NCBI RefSeq assembly: GCF_001590865.1
Contig: NZ_BBUY01000010.1
Coordinates: 12,359-61,020 of the forward strand
Length of the DNA stretch: 48,662 bases
Direction: 5' to 3'
DNA from: Streptomyces sp. NBRC 110611
Lineage (GTDB): Bacteria; Actinomycetota; Actinomycetes; Streptomycetales; Streptomycetaceae
Made by a program: the position numbers and the translations under genes. How positions within the stretch are numbered: the stretch's first letter is position 1; each line of letters opens with the position of its first letter. This document shows positions 41,095 through 48,662 of the stretch, in pieces. A model generated the notes under the pieces. The model saw nothing but the letters and a program-made list of their open reading frames with translations. It had not been told where the DNA came from and searched no databases.

Positions 41095-42021
41095 TCAGTG
41101 GCACTGGTATTCCGGACTGCTGTCCTTCGTCTTCCCGTCCGTGCCCACCAGCTCCCAGGAGAAGCCGGTGTCGGTGAAGTTCAGCTTCACCACCCCGAAG
41201 GTGTCGGTGATCCGCTTCTCGCTGTTCGGCTGGACCTCTTCGATGGCGTATGGGTTCGCCCCGCCCATCCCGGCGAGGAGCTCGACGATCCCGTTCTGAT
41301 CGGCCCTGCCGTCCGGGTCCTGGGGTGCGAAGCGTTCGTAATGGTGATCATGGCCGTTGAGGACCAGCTCGGCCTTGGCGTCGTGGAGCAGTTTCCAGGC
41401 CGGGCGGCCGACCGGCGAGTTGCCGTGCTCGCCGGAGGAGAAGAGCGGGTGGTGCCAGTAAGCGGCCACGCACTTGCTGGAGTTGGCGGCGAGGTCGGCC
41501 TTGAGCCAGTCGAGCTGGGTGGAGTTCAGGCTGTTGGAGTCCAGCGCGATGAAGTGCCAGTTGCCCTGATCGTAGCTGTAGTAGCTCTTGCCCTCCGGAT
41601 AGGCGATGGACCCGAAGTAGGCCTTGTACCCGGCGAGTTCCCCGTCCGGGTCGTAGGTCTCGTGGTTTCCGGCGATCGGGTGCGTCTTGTCCTTGAAGGC
41701 GCCCCAGGACGTGTCGTAGTAGCGCTGGAAGTCCTTGAGCCGGGCCTTGTCGTACTGGTTGTCCCCCATGGTGATCACGAACGCGGGGTTCATCTGCCGC
41801 ACCAGCGCCGCGGTCCTGGGGTGCTCGCAGCCGCTGTCGCTCGCCGTGCACTTCTCGGCGATATCGCCGGCGGCGGCGACCGTGAATCCGCCCGCCGCGC
41901 GGCCGGGTGCGGCGTCCGCACGGTCCGCGGCCGACCACAGCGCGACACCCCCGACGAGCGCGAGGGCCGCACCCGCGGCGACGGGTATCGCCAAGCGGGG
42001 GTTCCTGACCAGAGGCTGCAT
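41095..42021 (-). CDS. Exported calcineurin-like metallophosphoesterase
   Basis: A 308-residue phosphatase with the metal-site motifs A-A-G-D-I, M-G-D-N-Q-Y-D, A-G-N-H-E, W-H-H-P and N-G-H-D-H-H-Y-E in order. A signal peptide or anchor helix (residues about 10-30, ending A-D-A-A) sends it out of the cell, like purple-acid-phosphatase-type enzymes scavenging phosphate. The ATG at 42021 is chosen for its CAGGAG ribosome site; the frame is open further upstream. It leads the leftward group with the MFS, propeller and DUF309 genes. No PHO box was recognised. Confidence 0.88.
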   Translation of the reverse strand: MQPLVRNPRLAIPVAAGAALALVGGVALWSAADRADAAPGRAAGGFTVAAAGDIAEKCTASDSGCEHPRTAALVRQMNPAFVITMGDNQYDKARLKDFQRYYDTSWGAFKDKTHPIAGNHETYDPDGELAGYKAYFGSIAYPEGKSYYSYDQGNWHFIALDSNSLNSTQLDWLKADLAANSSKCVAAYWHHPLFSSGEHGNSPVGRPAWKLLHDAKAELVLNGHDHHYERFAPQDPDGRADQNGIVELLAGMGGANPYAIEEVQPNSEKRITDTFGVVKLNFTDTGFSWELVGTDGKTKDSSPEYQCH

Positions 42022-42165
42022 ATCCGTCTCCTGTGGCGTGGGGGAGCCGTCGGGGGCAACCATGGCGGCGCGACATGTCCGCGTCAAGAAAAATACGAGT
42101 CAGTACGGTGTACCACCCGCACACACAGGGTGACGCGCACCCCCACCGGCCCTCTCCCACCCACC

Positions 42166-42361
42166 CACGGGAGGGTCCGGCCCGCAGGACGCCAGTCCGG
42201 AGGGCCGGACCCGCGACGTACAGCCCCGCGCAGCGGCAACAGCGCCGCAGGCGCAACGGCGGGAGACGCCAAAAACAAACGGGGCGCCGCGACGGGCCAC
42301 AACGGCGGGAACCCGCACGGCGGGACGGCCGACAACGTGGGAAGCCAGCCAAGCGCAGCGG
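42166..42361 (+). repeat. Hairpin-bearing dispersed repeat, copy A
   Basis: This element fills most of the 359-base gap before the phosphatase gene at 42381. Its left end holds a perfect 11-bp stem (42173-42183 with 42202-42212) with a smaller GGAC/GTCC stem in the 18-base loop; its right end (42328-42361) is 32/34 identical to the far end of copy B. It stops 20 bases before ATG 42381. The 140 bases left of it (42022-42165) show nothing else definite. Confidence 0.85.
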
Positions 42362-42380
42362 AAAGCGTAAGGTGAACGAC

Positions 42381-44447
42381 ATGGCTGCCCGCCCCCGCGC
42401 GCCCCAGCCCGCCGTGTCGGTGCCCGACGACTGGCCCGCCCACCCGGACCTGACCCTTGCCCTCAACGGCATGGGCGCCTTCGACTGGGATCTCGACAGC
42501 GGGCTGATGCACCTGGACCCGCCCGCCCTTGAGGTCTTCGATATGCGGCCGGCGGAGTACGACGACCGGCCGGAGACCCTGAACCGGCGCGTCCCGGAGC
42601 CTGAGGCGGCCCGGCTGGACGCCCTGGTGACCCGCGCCCTCAAGGACGGCAGCGACTCGTACGGCGCCTACTTCCGCGTACGGCTGAGGGACGGCGAGCT
42701 CCGCTGGACCCACACCCAGGGCAGTATCCGCCGCGACAGCACCGGACGGCCCCGCCGCGTCATCGGCGTGGTCCGCGACGCCACCCATGAGTACATCCAT
42801 GCCGCGGAGCGGCTCGCGGTCGATGAGGAGCGGCGCCGGCACACCAGCGTCGTCGAGCGCACCACCGTCGCCCTGGCGCACGCCAGAACGGTCGGCGAGG
42901 TCATCGCGGTACTCGCCGACGAGCAGGGGCTGAGCCGGCTGGGCGCGGAGAACGTCATCCTCGGGCTGGTCGAGGCGGGGCGGATCCGGCTGGTCTCCGA
43001 GGGCAGGGCGGGCAGCTTCGTCCCCGATCTGGAATACACCCGGGTCGCCGACGCGTTCCCGATGAGCGAGGTGGCGCGGAGCCACGCCCCGCGCTATGTG
43101 CGCAACCGCGCGGAGTTCCGGTACGGCTACCCCCGGCTGTGGCACGCCATCGAGCCGCTGAACGTCAACTCCGCCGCCTATCTGCCGCTGATCGCCCAGG
43201 GCCACCTGCTCGGTGTGATCGGCCTGTTCTTCGAGCGGGAGAACGACTTCCGCGACCAGGAGCGCAGTGTCCTGGTGGCCCTCGGCAGCAGCATCGCGCA
43301 GAGCCTGGCCCGCGCCATGCTCTACGACCAGGAGCACGAGATCGCCGCCGGCCTCCAGCAGGCGATGCTGCCGCGCCGGATCCCCGGCGTCCCCGGCGCG
43401 CAGATCGCGGTCCGCTACCGCTCCGCCCGGATGGGCCGGGACATCGGCGGTGACTGGTACGACGTGATCCCGCTGCCCAACGGCCGGGTCGCCGCCGTCG
43501 TCGGCGACGTCCAGGGCCATGACACCCAGGCCGCGGCGCTGATGGGCCAGCTGCGGATCGTGCTGCGCGCCTACGCCGCCGAAGGGCACGCCCCCGCCAC
43601 GGTCATGGGCCGGGCCTCGGCCTTCCTCGACGAGCTGGAGACCGACCGCTTCGCCACCTGCATCTACGTCGACGCCGACCTGAGTACCGGCGCCGCCCGC
43701 ATCGTCCGGGCCGGCCATCTCGACCCGCTGCTGCGGCACGCCGAGGGCATCTGCCGCCGGCTGCCGGTGGCCGGCGGGCTGCCGCTGGGCATCTCCTCCG
43801 CGTTCCGGCGGCTCGACTACCCCGTCACCACCGTCCGGCTCGCCCCCGGAGACACCCTGCTGCTGTGCACCGACGGCCTCGTCGAACGGCCCGGGACCGA
43901 CCTCGACGAGGGGATGCGGCACCTGGCCCGCGAGGTCCGCGAGGGCCCGCAGAACGTCCAGCAACTCGCCGAACGGCTCTGCGAGTCCGCGGGCGACCGC
44001 ACCGGCGAGGACGACATGGCGCTGCTTCTGCTGCGCCGGCTGGGCGCCCCGGAGCACGACACCGTGGGACGGTTCCGCCGGCACGTCGCCCCGGCCGACC
44101 CGGAAGGCCTCTCCGCCGCCCGGCACATGATCCGGGCCGCGGTGCGCGCCTGGGGCGCGGCCGAGCGGGCCGAGGAGATCGAGCTGGTCGCCGACGAGCT
44201 GATCACCAACGCGCTGGTGCACACCGACGGCGGGGCCGTGGTCCACATCCGGATGCCGCACAGCGTCGAGCGGCGGCTGCGGCTGGAGGTCGAGGACCAC
44301 TCCAGCAGCCTGCCCCGGCGCCGTGAACCGGGCGAGTCCGGCGTCTCCGGCCGGGGCCTGCTCCTCGTGGACCGGCTGACGGACGTCTGGGGTGTGGAGC
44401 CGCGCGGCGGCGGAAAGTGCGTATGGTGCGAGTTCAACTGCCCCTGA
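42381..44447 (+). CDS. PAS-GAF-PP2C(SpoIIE)-ATPase signalling phosphatase
   Basis: A 688-residue cytoplasmic regulator. A PAS domain (residues about 25-135, M-G-A-F-D-W-D-L-D-S through V-I-G-V-V-R-D-A-T) is followed by a GAF domain (about 150-325), a SpoIIE/RsbU-type PP2C phosphatase (about 335-555; D-I-G-G-D-W-Y-D, V-G-D-V-Q-G-H-D, C-T-D-G-L-V-E, E-D-D-M-A-L) and a C-terminal anti-sigma-type ATPase (about 565-688; E-L-V-A-D-E-L-I-T-N-A-L-V-H). It joins both opposite activities of a partner-switching module in one chain. ATG 42381 follows AAGGTG; GTG 42372 is an alternative. It sits 104 bases before the glutamine-synthetase gene. Confidence 0.92.
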   Translation: MAARPRAPQPAVSVPDDWPAHPDLTLALNGMGAFDWDLDSGLMHLDPPALEVFDMRPAEYDDRPETLNRRVPEPEAARLDALVTRALKDGSDSYGAYFRVRLRDGELRWTHTQGSIRRDSTGRPRRVIGVVRDATHEYIHAAERLAVDEERRRHTSVVERTTVALAHARTVGEVIAVLADEQGLSRLGAENVILGLVEAGRIRLVSEGRAGSFVPDLEYTRVADAFPMSEVARSHAPRYVRNRAEFRYGYPRLWHAIEPLNVNSAAYLPLIAQGHLLGVIGLFFERENDFRDQERSVLVALGSSIAQSLARAMLYDQEHEIAAGLQQAMLPRRIPGVPGAQIAVRYRSARMGRDIGGDWYDVIPLPNGRVAAVVGDVQGHDTQAAALMGQLRIVLRAYAAEGHAPATVMGRASAFLDELETDRFATCIYVDADLSTGAARIVRAGHLDPLLRHAEGICRRLPVAGGLPLGISSAFRRLDYPVTTVRLAPGDTLLLCTDGLVERPGTDLDEGMRHLAREVREGPQNVQQLAERLCESAGDRTGEDDMALLLLRRLGAPEHDTVGRFRRHVAPADPEGLSAARHMIRAAVRAWGAAERAEEIELVADELITNALVHTDGGAVVHIRMPHSVERRLRLEVEDHSSSLPRRREPGESGVSGRGLLLVDRLTDVWGVEPRGGGKCVWCEFNCP

Positions 44448-44551
44448 CCGGGTGGCGGTACCGCCCGGCATGAGCCGGGGGGAGCCCCGAGCCACCAGCA
44501 GGGGAGCGAACGGGCGCCGAGGGATCGGCACGGGCGAGTGAGGACGGCTTC

Positions 44552-45952
44552 ATGGCAACGCGGGCTGCGGAACAGTGCGAGGAGGCCCGCCGGACGGCGG
44601 CGCGACTGGTGGCGGAAGGCGCCCGGAACGTGGCGATGACCTGGGTGGACAACGCCGGCATCACCCGCGTCAAGGCCATCCCGGCCCAGCGGCTGGCGGA
44701 CGCCGTGACGCGCGGGGTCGGCGCGGCGCCGGTCTTCGACGTCTTCACCTCCGACGACACGATCACCGCGTCCGACCACCTCGGCGGGCCCGACGGGGAC
44801 CTGCGGCTCTTCCCCGACCTCGGCCGCCTCACCACCCTCGCCGGCCAGCCCGGCTGGGCCTGGGCGCCGGCCGACCGCTATGAGCAGCTCGGCGCGCCGC
44901 ACCCCGCCTGCCAGCGGCTGTTCGCCCGGCGGATGGCCGAGCGGGCCACCGCGGCCGGTCTGGAGGTGCGGATGGGCTTCGAAACCGAGTGGGTGGTCAC
45001 CCGCGTCCCCGAGCGCCGCCCCTCGGCCGCCCCCGAGGCGTACGAGGAGCTCGACTACCCCTGCGCGGGCCCCGCGTACGGCATGACCCGGATCGTGGAA
45101 CTCTCCGACTACCTCCGCGATGTCACCGAGGCGCTGGCCCTCCAGGACATCGACGTCCTCCAGCTCCACCCCGAGTACGCACCGGGCCAGTTCGAGGTCA
45201 GCACCGCACCGGGCGACCCGGTACGCGCCGCCGATGACGCCGTCCTGGTCCGCGAGACCGTCCGCGCGGTCTCCGCCCGGCACGGGCTGCGCGCCTCCTT
45301 CGCGCCGTCCGTCGTCGCCGGACAGGTCGGCAACGGCTGCCACCTCCACCTCGGCCTGTACCGCGACGGCCGCAGTCTGCACCGCGCTCCCGACGCCGCC
45401 TGGGGCCTGGCGCCGGACGCGACGGCGTTCCTCGGCGGTGTCCTGAACACCCTCCCCGCCCTGCTCGCTCTCGGCTGCCCGTCACCCGCGAGCTATCTGC
45501 GGCTCCAGCCCTCCCACTGGGCCGGCATCTACCAGTGCTGGGGCGTGGAGAACCGTGAGGCGGCGCTCCGCCTGATCACCGGCGCTCCCGACGACCCGGA
45601 CGGCGGCCACGCCGAGGTCAAGCCCTTCGACGCCGCCGCCAACCCCTACCTCGCCGTCGGCGGGGTGCTCGCCGCCGGACTGCACGGCATCGACACCGCC
45701 GCCCGGCTGCCGGCGCCGCAGAGCGGCGACCCGGGCCACCTCGGCGTCCGTGAACGCGCCCGGCGCGGCATCGTACGGCTGCCCGCGACCCTCACCGAGG
45801 CCGCCGACCGGCTGGAGAAGTCGGCGCCGCTGCGCGAGGCGATGGGCGAGGTGCTGCACGGGGCGGTGCTCGCGGTCCGGCGCGCCGAGGAGGCGCACTT
45901 CGCGGACCACGGACCGGAGGAGATCGCCGCCGCCACCCGCTGGCGCTGGTGA
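44552..45952 (+). CDS. Glutamine-synthetase-like ligase (gamma-glutamylamide type)
   Basis: A 466-residue GS-fold enzyme. The beta-grasp part comes first (A-M-T-W-V-D-N-A-G-I-T-R-V-K-A-I-P), then the catalytic part with G-F-E-T-E-W (metal Glu), G-N-G-C-H-L-H-L (His/metal) and E-N-R-E-A-A-L-R (ATP/glutamate Arg). The divergence from classical GlnA suggests a gamma-glutamyl-polyamine or -ethanolamine synthetase, like GlnA3/GlnA4 of Streptomyces, not the ammonia enzyme. Its stop shares one base with the ATG of an amidohydrolase; together they equal the two domains of fungal FluG and plant nodulin/GS fusions. Confidence 0.88.
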   Translation: MATRAAEQCEEARRTAARLVAEGARNVAMTWVDNAGITRVKAIPAQRLADAVTRGVGAAPVFDVFTSDDTITASDHLGGPDGDLRLFPDLGRLTTLAGQPGWAWAPADRYEQLGAPHPACQRLFARRMAERATAAGLEVRMGFETEWVVTRVPERRPSAAPEAYEELDYPCAGPAYGMTRIVELSDYLRDVTEALALQDIDVLQLHPEYAPGQFEVSTAPGDPVRAADDAVLVRETVRAVSARHGLRASFAPSVVAGQVGNGCHLHLGLYRDGRSLHRAPDAAWGLAPDATAFLGGVLNTLPALLALGCPSPASYLRLQPSHWAGIYQCWGVENREAALRLITGAPDDPDGGHAEVKPFDAAANPYLAVGGVLAAGLHGIDTAARLPAPQSGDPGHLGVRERARRGIVRLPATLTEAADRLEKSAPLREAMGEVLHGAVLAVRRAEEAHFADHGPEEIAAATRWRW

Positions 45953-47082
45953 TGGCCACGGACGTCCCGGGGAGCGGCCCCGGCCCGGTCGACGGACTGC
46001 CGCCGCTGGTGGACCACCACTGCCACGGCGTGCTCCGGCACGACCCCGGCCCCGGGACGTTCGCCCGGTACCTCACCGAATCGGACCGGCCGCCCGCGGC
46101 GGGCACCACCTTCTTCGACACCCAGACCGGCTTCGCCGTGCGCCGCTGGTGCCCGCCGCTGCTCGGTCTGCCCGCGCACTGCCCGCCCGCCCACTACCTG
46201 GCCCGCCGCCGGGAGCTCGGCCCCGACGAGACCCGGCGCCGCCTGCTGCGCGCCACCGGCATCGGCACGTACCTCCTGGACACCGGGCTGCCCGGCGAGC
46301 TGACCGGGCCGGCGGAGACGGCTGCCGCCGGCGGCGGCACCGGCCACGAGATCGTCCGGCTGGAGACGCTCGCCGAGCACACCGCGGCCGCCGTACGGAA
46401 CCCCGACGACCTCCCGGACGCGCTCGCCCTCGCCGTTCAGGACGCCGCGCGCACCGCCGTGGCATTCAAAACCGTCGTCGCCTACCGGCACGGCCTCGCG
46501 CTGTCCCCCGAGCCGCCGGGCACCGACGCGGTACACGCCGCCGCCCGCGCCTGGTCGGCGGCCGGCACGTCCCGCCTCACCGACCCGGTCCTGCTGCGCC
46601 ACCTGATCCGGCTGGCCGTCGCCACCGGCCGCCCCCTCCAGCTCCACACCGGCTTCGGAGACCCCGACCTACGGCTCGACCACGCCGACCCGGCACTGCT
46701 CACCGGCTTCATCCGGGCCACCGCCGGCACCGACCTGGTGCTGCTGCACTGCTACCCGTACCACCGCCAGGCCGCCTACCTGGCGGCCGTCTTCCCGCAC
46801 GTGTACGCCGACATCGGGCTGACGCTCACTCACACCGGCCCGCGCGCCGCCGCCGTCCTCGCCGAGTTCCTGGAGCTCGCCCCCTTCGGCAAACTGCTCT
46901 TCTCCACCGACGCCCATGGGCTCCCCGAGCTGTACGTCGTCGGCAGCGCGCTGTTCCGGACCGCGCTGGCGGGCGTGCTCGGTGCGTGGACGACGGCCGG
47001 TGCGTGGTCGGAGGAGGACGCCCGGCGGGTCGGAGCGATGATCGCCGCAGAGAACGCCCAACGGGTGTACGGACTTCCCTAG
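45952..47082 (+). CDS. Amidohydrolase of the FluG/nodulin N-domain type
   Basis: A 376-residue metal-dependent TIM-barrel hydrolase (amidohydrolase_2 family). D-H-H-C-H-G-V supplies the HxH ligands, L-H-T-G-F-G-D and L-L-H-C-Y-P-Y hold later strands, and F-S-T-D-A-H-G-L-P-E-L-Y is the characteristic end of the FluG/nodulin-6 amidohydrolase domain. Its tight coupling to the GS-like gene (TGATG overlap; GTG 45949 is an alternative start) implies that it releases or recycles the amide made by that enzyme. Substrate is not known. Confidence 0.87.
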   Translation: MATDVPGSGPGPVDGLPPLVDHHCHGVLRHDPGPGTFARYLTESDRPPAAGTTFFDTQTGFAVRRWCPPLLGLPAHCPPAHYLARRRELGPDETRRRLLRATGIGTYLLDTGLPGELTGPAETAAAGGGTGHEIVRLETLAEHTAAAVRNPDDLPDALALAVQDAARTAVAFKTVVAYRHGLALSPEPPGTDAVHAAARAWSAAGTSRLTDPVLLRHLIRLAVATGRPLQLHTGFGDPDLRLDHADPALLTGFIRATAGTDLVLLHCYPYHRQAAYLAAVFPHVYADIGLTLTHTGPRAAAVLAEFLELAPFGKLLFSTDAHGLPELYVVGSALFRTALAGVLGAWTTAGAWSEEDARRVGAMIAAENAQRVYGLP

Positions 47083-47126
47083 GGTCTGCCCGATGGGCCG
47101 GACCCCGGCATGCTTTACTGCGACCC

Positions 47127-48416
47127 GTGGCCCGTACAACGACCTCCGACGAGACCTCCGACGACACCTCCCCGGCGCACCCGGCAAAGCGTGAAATACC
47201 CACGCGCTCCCGGATATTCGCCGATCTGACCCCCCTGCGCATATCCCCGGACTACCGCCGCCTGTGGTGCGGCAACACCGTCTCCTGGATGGGCCAGCAG
47301 ATGACAGCGCTCGCTGTCTCCCTCCAGGTCTACGCCATCACCCGGTCCACCTTCGCCGTCGGCCTGGTCGGCCTGTGCTCCCTCATCCCCCTGGTCGTCT
47401 TCGGGCTCTACGGCGGCGCGATCGCCGACACCGTCGACCGCCGCAAACTGGGCCTGTACAGCGCCGCGGGCGCGACCGCGATGTCCGTCGTGCTGGCCGC
47501 CGCGGCGCTCGCCGGATACCACCGGGTCTGGCTGCTCTACACCGTCGTCGCCCTGCAGGCCGTCTGCTTCGCGATGAACTCCCCGGCCCGCTCGTCGATG
47601 ATCCCCCGGCTGCTGCCCACCGAGCAGCTGCCGGCCGCCAACGCCCTCAACTCCCTGACCAGCAACCTCGGTCTGATGGGCGGTCCGATGCTGGGCGGCG
47701 TCATCGTCGGCCTGTGGGGCTACCAGGCGGCCTACCTCATCGACGTGGTGGCCTTCAGCGGTTCGCTGTACGCGATGTGGCGGCTCCCGGCGATGCGCCC
47801 CGACCAGGGCGAGGGACCCCGGCGCCGGGCCTCCGTCCTCGACGGCCTGCGCTTCCTCGCCACCCGCCCCAACCTGCGGATGACGTTCTTCACCGACCTG
47901 GCGGCGATGGTTCTCGCCCAGCCGCGCGCACTCTTCCCTGCGGTCGCGGTGCTCTGGTTCGCCGGGGACGCCAAGACGGTCGGCCTGCTGGCCGCCGCAC
48001 CCGCCGTCGGCGCCGTCCTCGGCGGACTGTTCTCCGGCTGGCTCGGCGGGATCCGCCGGCACGGCCTGGCGATCCTGCTCGCGGTGGCCTCCTGGGGCGC
48101 GGCCATCGCCTGCTTCGGACTCTCCCGGCACCTCTGGATCGGCCTGTTCTTCCTGGCGGTGGCCGGCTGCGCGGACACCGTCTCGATGGTGTTCCGCAGC
48201 ACCATGCTCCAGGCCGCCACGCCGGACGCGATGCGCGGCCGCCTCCAGGGCGTCTTCATCGTGGTGGTGGCGGGCGGCCCGCGCCTGGGCGACTTCCTCG
48301 CCGGCTCGGCGGCCGATCTGACCTCCCCGGCCATCGCGATCACCGGCGGCGGCCTCGCCTGCGTCCTCGTGGTCATCGCACTGGGCTTCGGCCGCCGCGA
48401 CTTTGCGCTTCGCTAG
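47127..48416 (+). CDS. MFS transporter (MFS_3/EntS-like)
   Basis: A 429-residue 12-helix transporter of the enterobactin-exporter-like branch (F-R/Y-R-R-L-W-C-G-N-T-V-S-W-M-G-Q-Q entry; G-G-A-I-A-D-T-V-D-R-R-K between helices 2 and 3; N-S-P-A-R-S-S-M-I-P-R-L; R-G-R-L-Q-G-V in the later half). The first 30 residues are Thr/Ser/Asp-rich with a repeated T-S-D-E/D motif. GTG 47127 has no ribosome site; TTTACT seven bases upstream may be a -10, which would make the message leaderless. It lies 44 bases after the amidohydrolase; its substrate could be a gamma-glutamyl amide or something unrelated. Confidence 0.85.
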   Translation: MARTTTSDETSDDTSPAHPAKREIPTRSRIFADLTPLRISPDYRRLWCGNTVSWMGQQMTALAVSLQVYAITRSTFAVGLVGLCSLIPLVVFGLYGGAIADTVDRRKLGLYSAAGATAMSVVLAAAALAGYHRVWLLYTVVALQAVCFAMNSPARSSMIPRLLPTEQLPAANALNSLTSNLGLMGGPMLGGVIVGLWGYQAAYLIDVVAFSGSLYAMWRLPAMRPDQGEGPRRRASVLDGLRFLATRPNLRMTFFTDLAAMVLAQPRALFPAVAVLWFAGDAKTVGLLAAAPAVGAVLGGLFSGWLGGIRRHGLAILLAVASWGAAIACFGLSRHLWIGLFFLAVAGCADTVSMVFRSTMLQAATPDAMRGRLQGVFIVVVAGGPRLGDFLAGSAADLTSPAIAITGGGLACVLVVIALGFGRRDFALR

Positions 48417-48423
48417 GGCCTGT

Positions 48424-48570
48424 CCGCTGCGCTTGGCCGGCTTCCCGCGTTGTCGGCTGCGGCGCCGCGCGTGTTGCTCGCCGTGGCGCCTGCGGCGGGC
48501 GTGGGTTTGTCGGGTGCGGGGCCGCTCCTCCGGACTGCCGTCCTGCGGAGCGGCCCCTCCCGTGAGGGGG
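48424..48570 (-). repeat. Hairpin-bearing dispersed repeat, copy B
   Basis: Inverted relative to copy A and beginning seven bases after the MFS stop. The inner end (48424-48457) matches 42328-42361 at 32/34 positions. The outer part holds a perfect 11-bp stem (48518-48528 with 48547-48557), the same 18-base loop with one change, and then a CCTCCCGTGAGGG segment. It may also terminate the MFS transcript. Bases 48571-48662 show nothing definite. Confidence 0.85.
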
Positions 48571-48662
48571 AGGAAAAACGCTGAGTGGGGGCGTACACAA
48601 GTGGTCCACTACCCGCGCGTACGGGATGACGGCCACCCCCACCCACAAGATCCCCCACCCAC

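Noticed and set aside
42084..44531. Long minus-strand frame opposite the PP2C gene
   Set aside because: No domains; the plus-strand protein has four recognisable domains.
44448..44551. Hairpin around GGCGGTACCGCC after the PP2C gene
   Set aside because: Only a 12-base palindrome with interrupted extension; too weak to call a terminator.

Overview
The window reads as a chromosomal stretch of a Streptomyces-type actinomycete. GC is very high, GTG and TTG starts are common, and genes are packed with 4-base ATGA/GTGA overlaps. Typical Streptomyces families are present: a conservon (cvnABCD), a WhiJ-like XRE/DUF397 pair beside an anti-sigma-type ATPase, Tat signals and rare TTA codons. No phage, integrase, IS element or CRISPR array was seen.

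Layout. 1-9.1 kb: end of a class III aminotransferase, a protein tyrosine phosphatase, an SGNH hydrolase, the WhiJ-like set with a DUF574 methyltransferase, a PfkB sugar kinase, an FAD monooxygenase-like protein and a metallo-beta-lactamase-fold hydrolase. 9.5-13.6 kb: a conservon followed by a GAF protein. 13.6-19.6 kb: an acyl-CoA dehydrogenase with a repetitive tail, a 1087-residue Tat-exported beta-propeller/amidohydrolase and a lysophospholipase-like hydrolase. 19.7 kb: tRNA-Pro(GGG) with a strong terminator.

20.5-32.7 kb is the most interesting region, a complete NRPS-independent siderophore locus. It begins with a DmdR1/IdeR-type iron box, then two FecCD permeases, an ATPase and a substrate-binding lipoprotein. 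Next come ATP-grasp, IucA/IucC, MFS, IucA/IucC and PLP decarboxylase, which is the order of the Vibrio vibrioferrin genes pvsABCDE. It ends with an HpcH/HpaI-fold protein carrying the residues of the SbnG citrate synthase of staphyloferrin B. The locus thus appears to encode citrate supply, siderophore assembly, export and re-import under one iron-responsive promoter, in an organism group not usually associated with vibrioferrin.

32.9-42 kb: an XRE / HExxH peptidase / membrane protein triad, a cytochrome P450, a D,D-carboxypeptidase, and a leftward group of DUF309 protein, anchored propeller, MFS and metallophosphatase. 42.4-48.4 kb: a PAS-GAF-PP2C-ATPase phosphatase, a glutamine synthetase-like enzyme overlapping an amidohydrolase (the two halves of fungal FluG as separate genes) and an MFS transporter. 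This four-gene block is bracketed by two copies of a hairpin-bearing repeat in mirror orientation; three stem base pairs differ between the copies with pairing kept.
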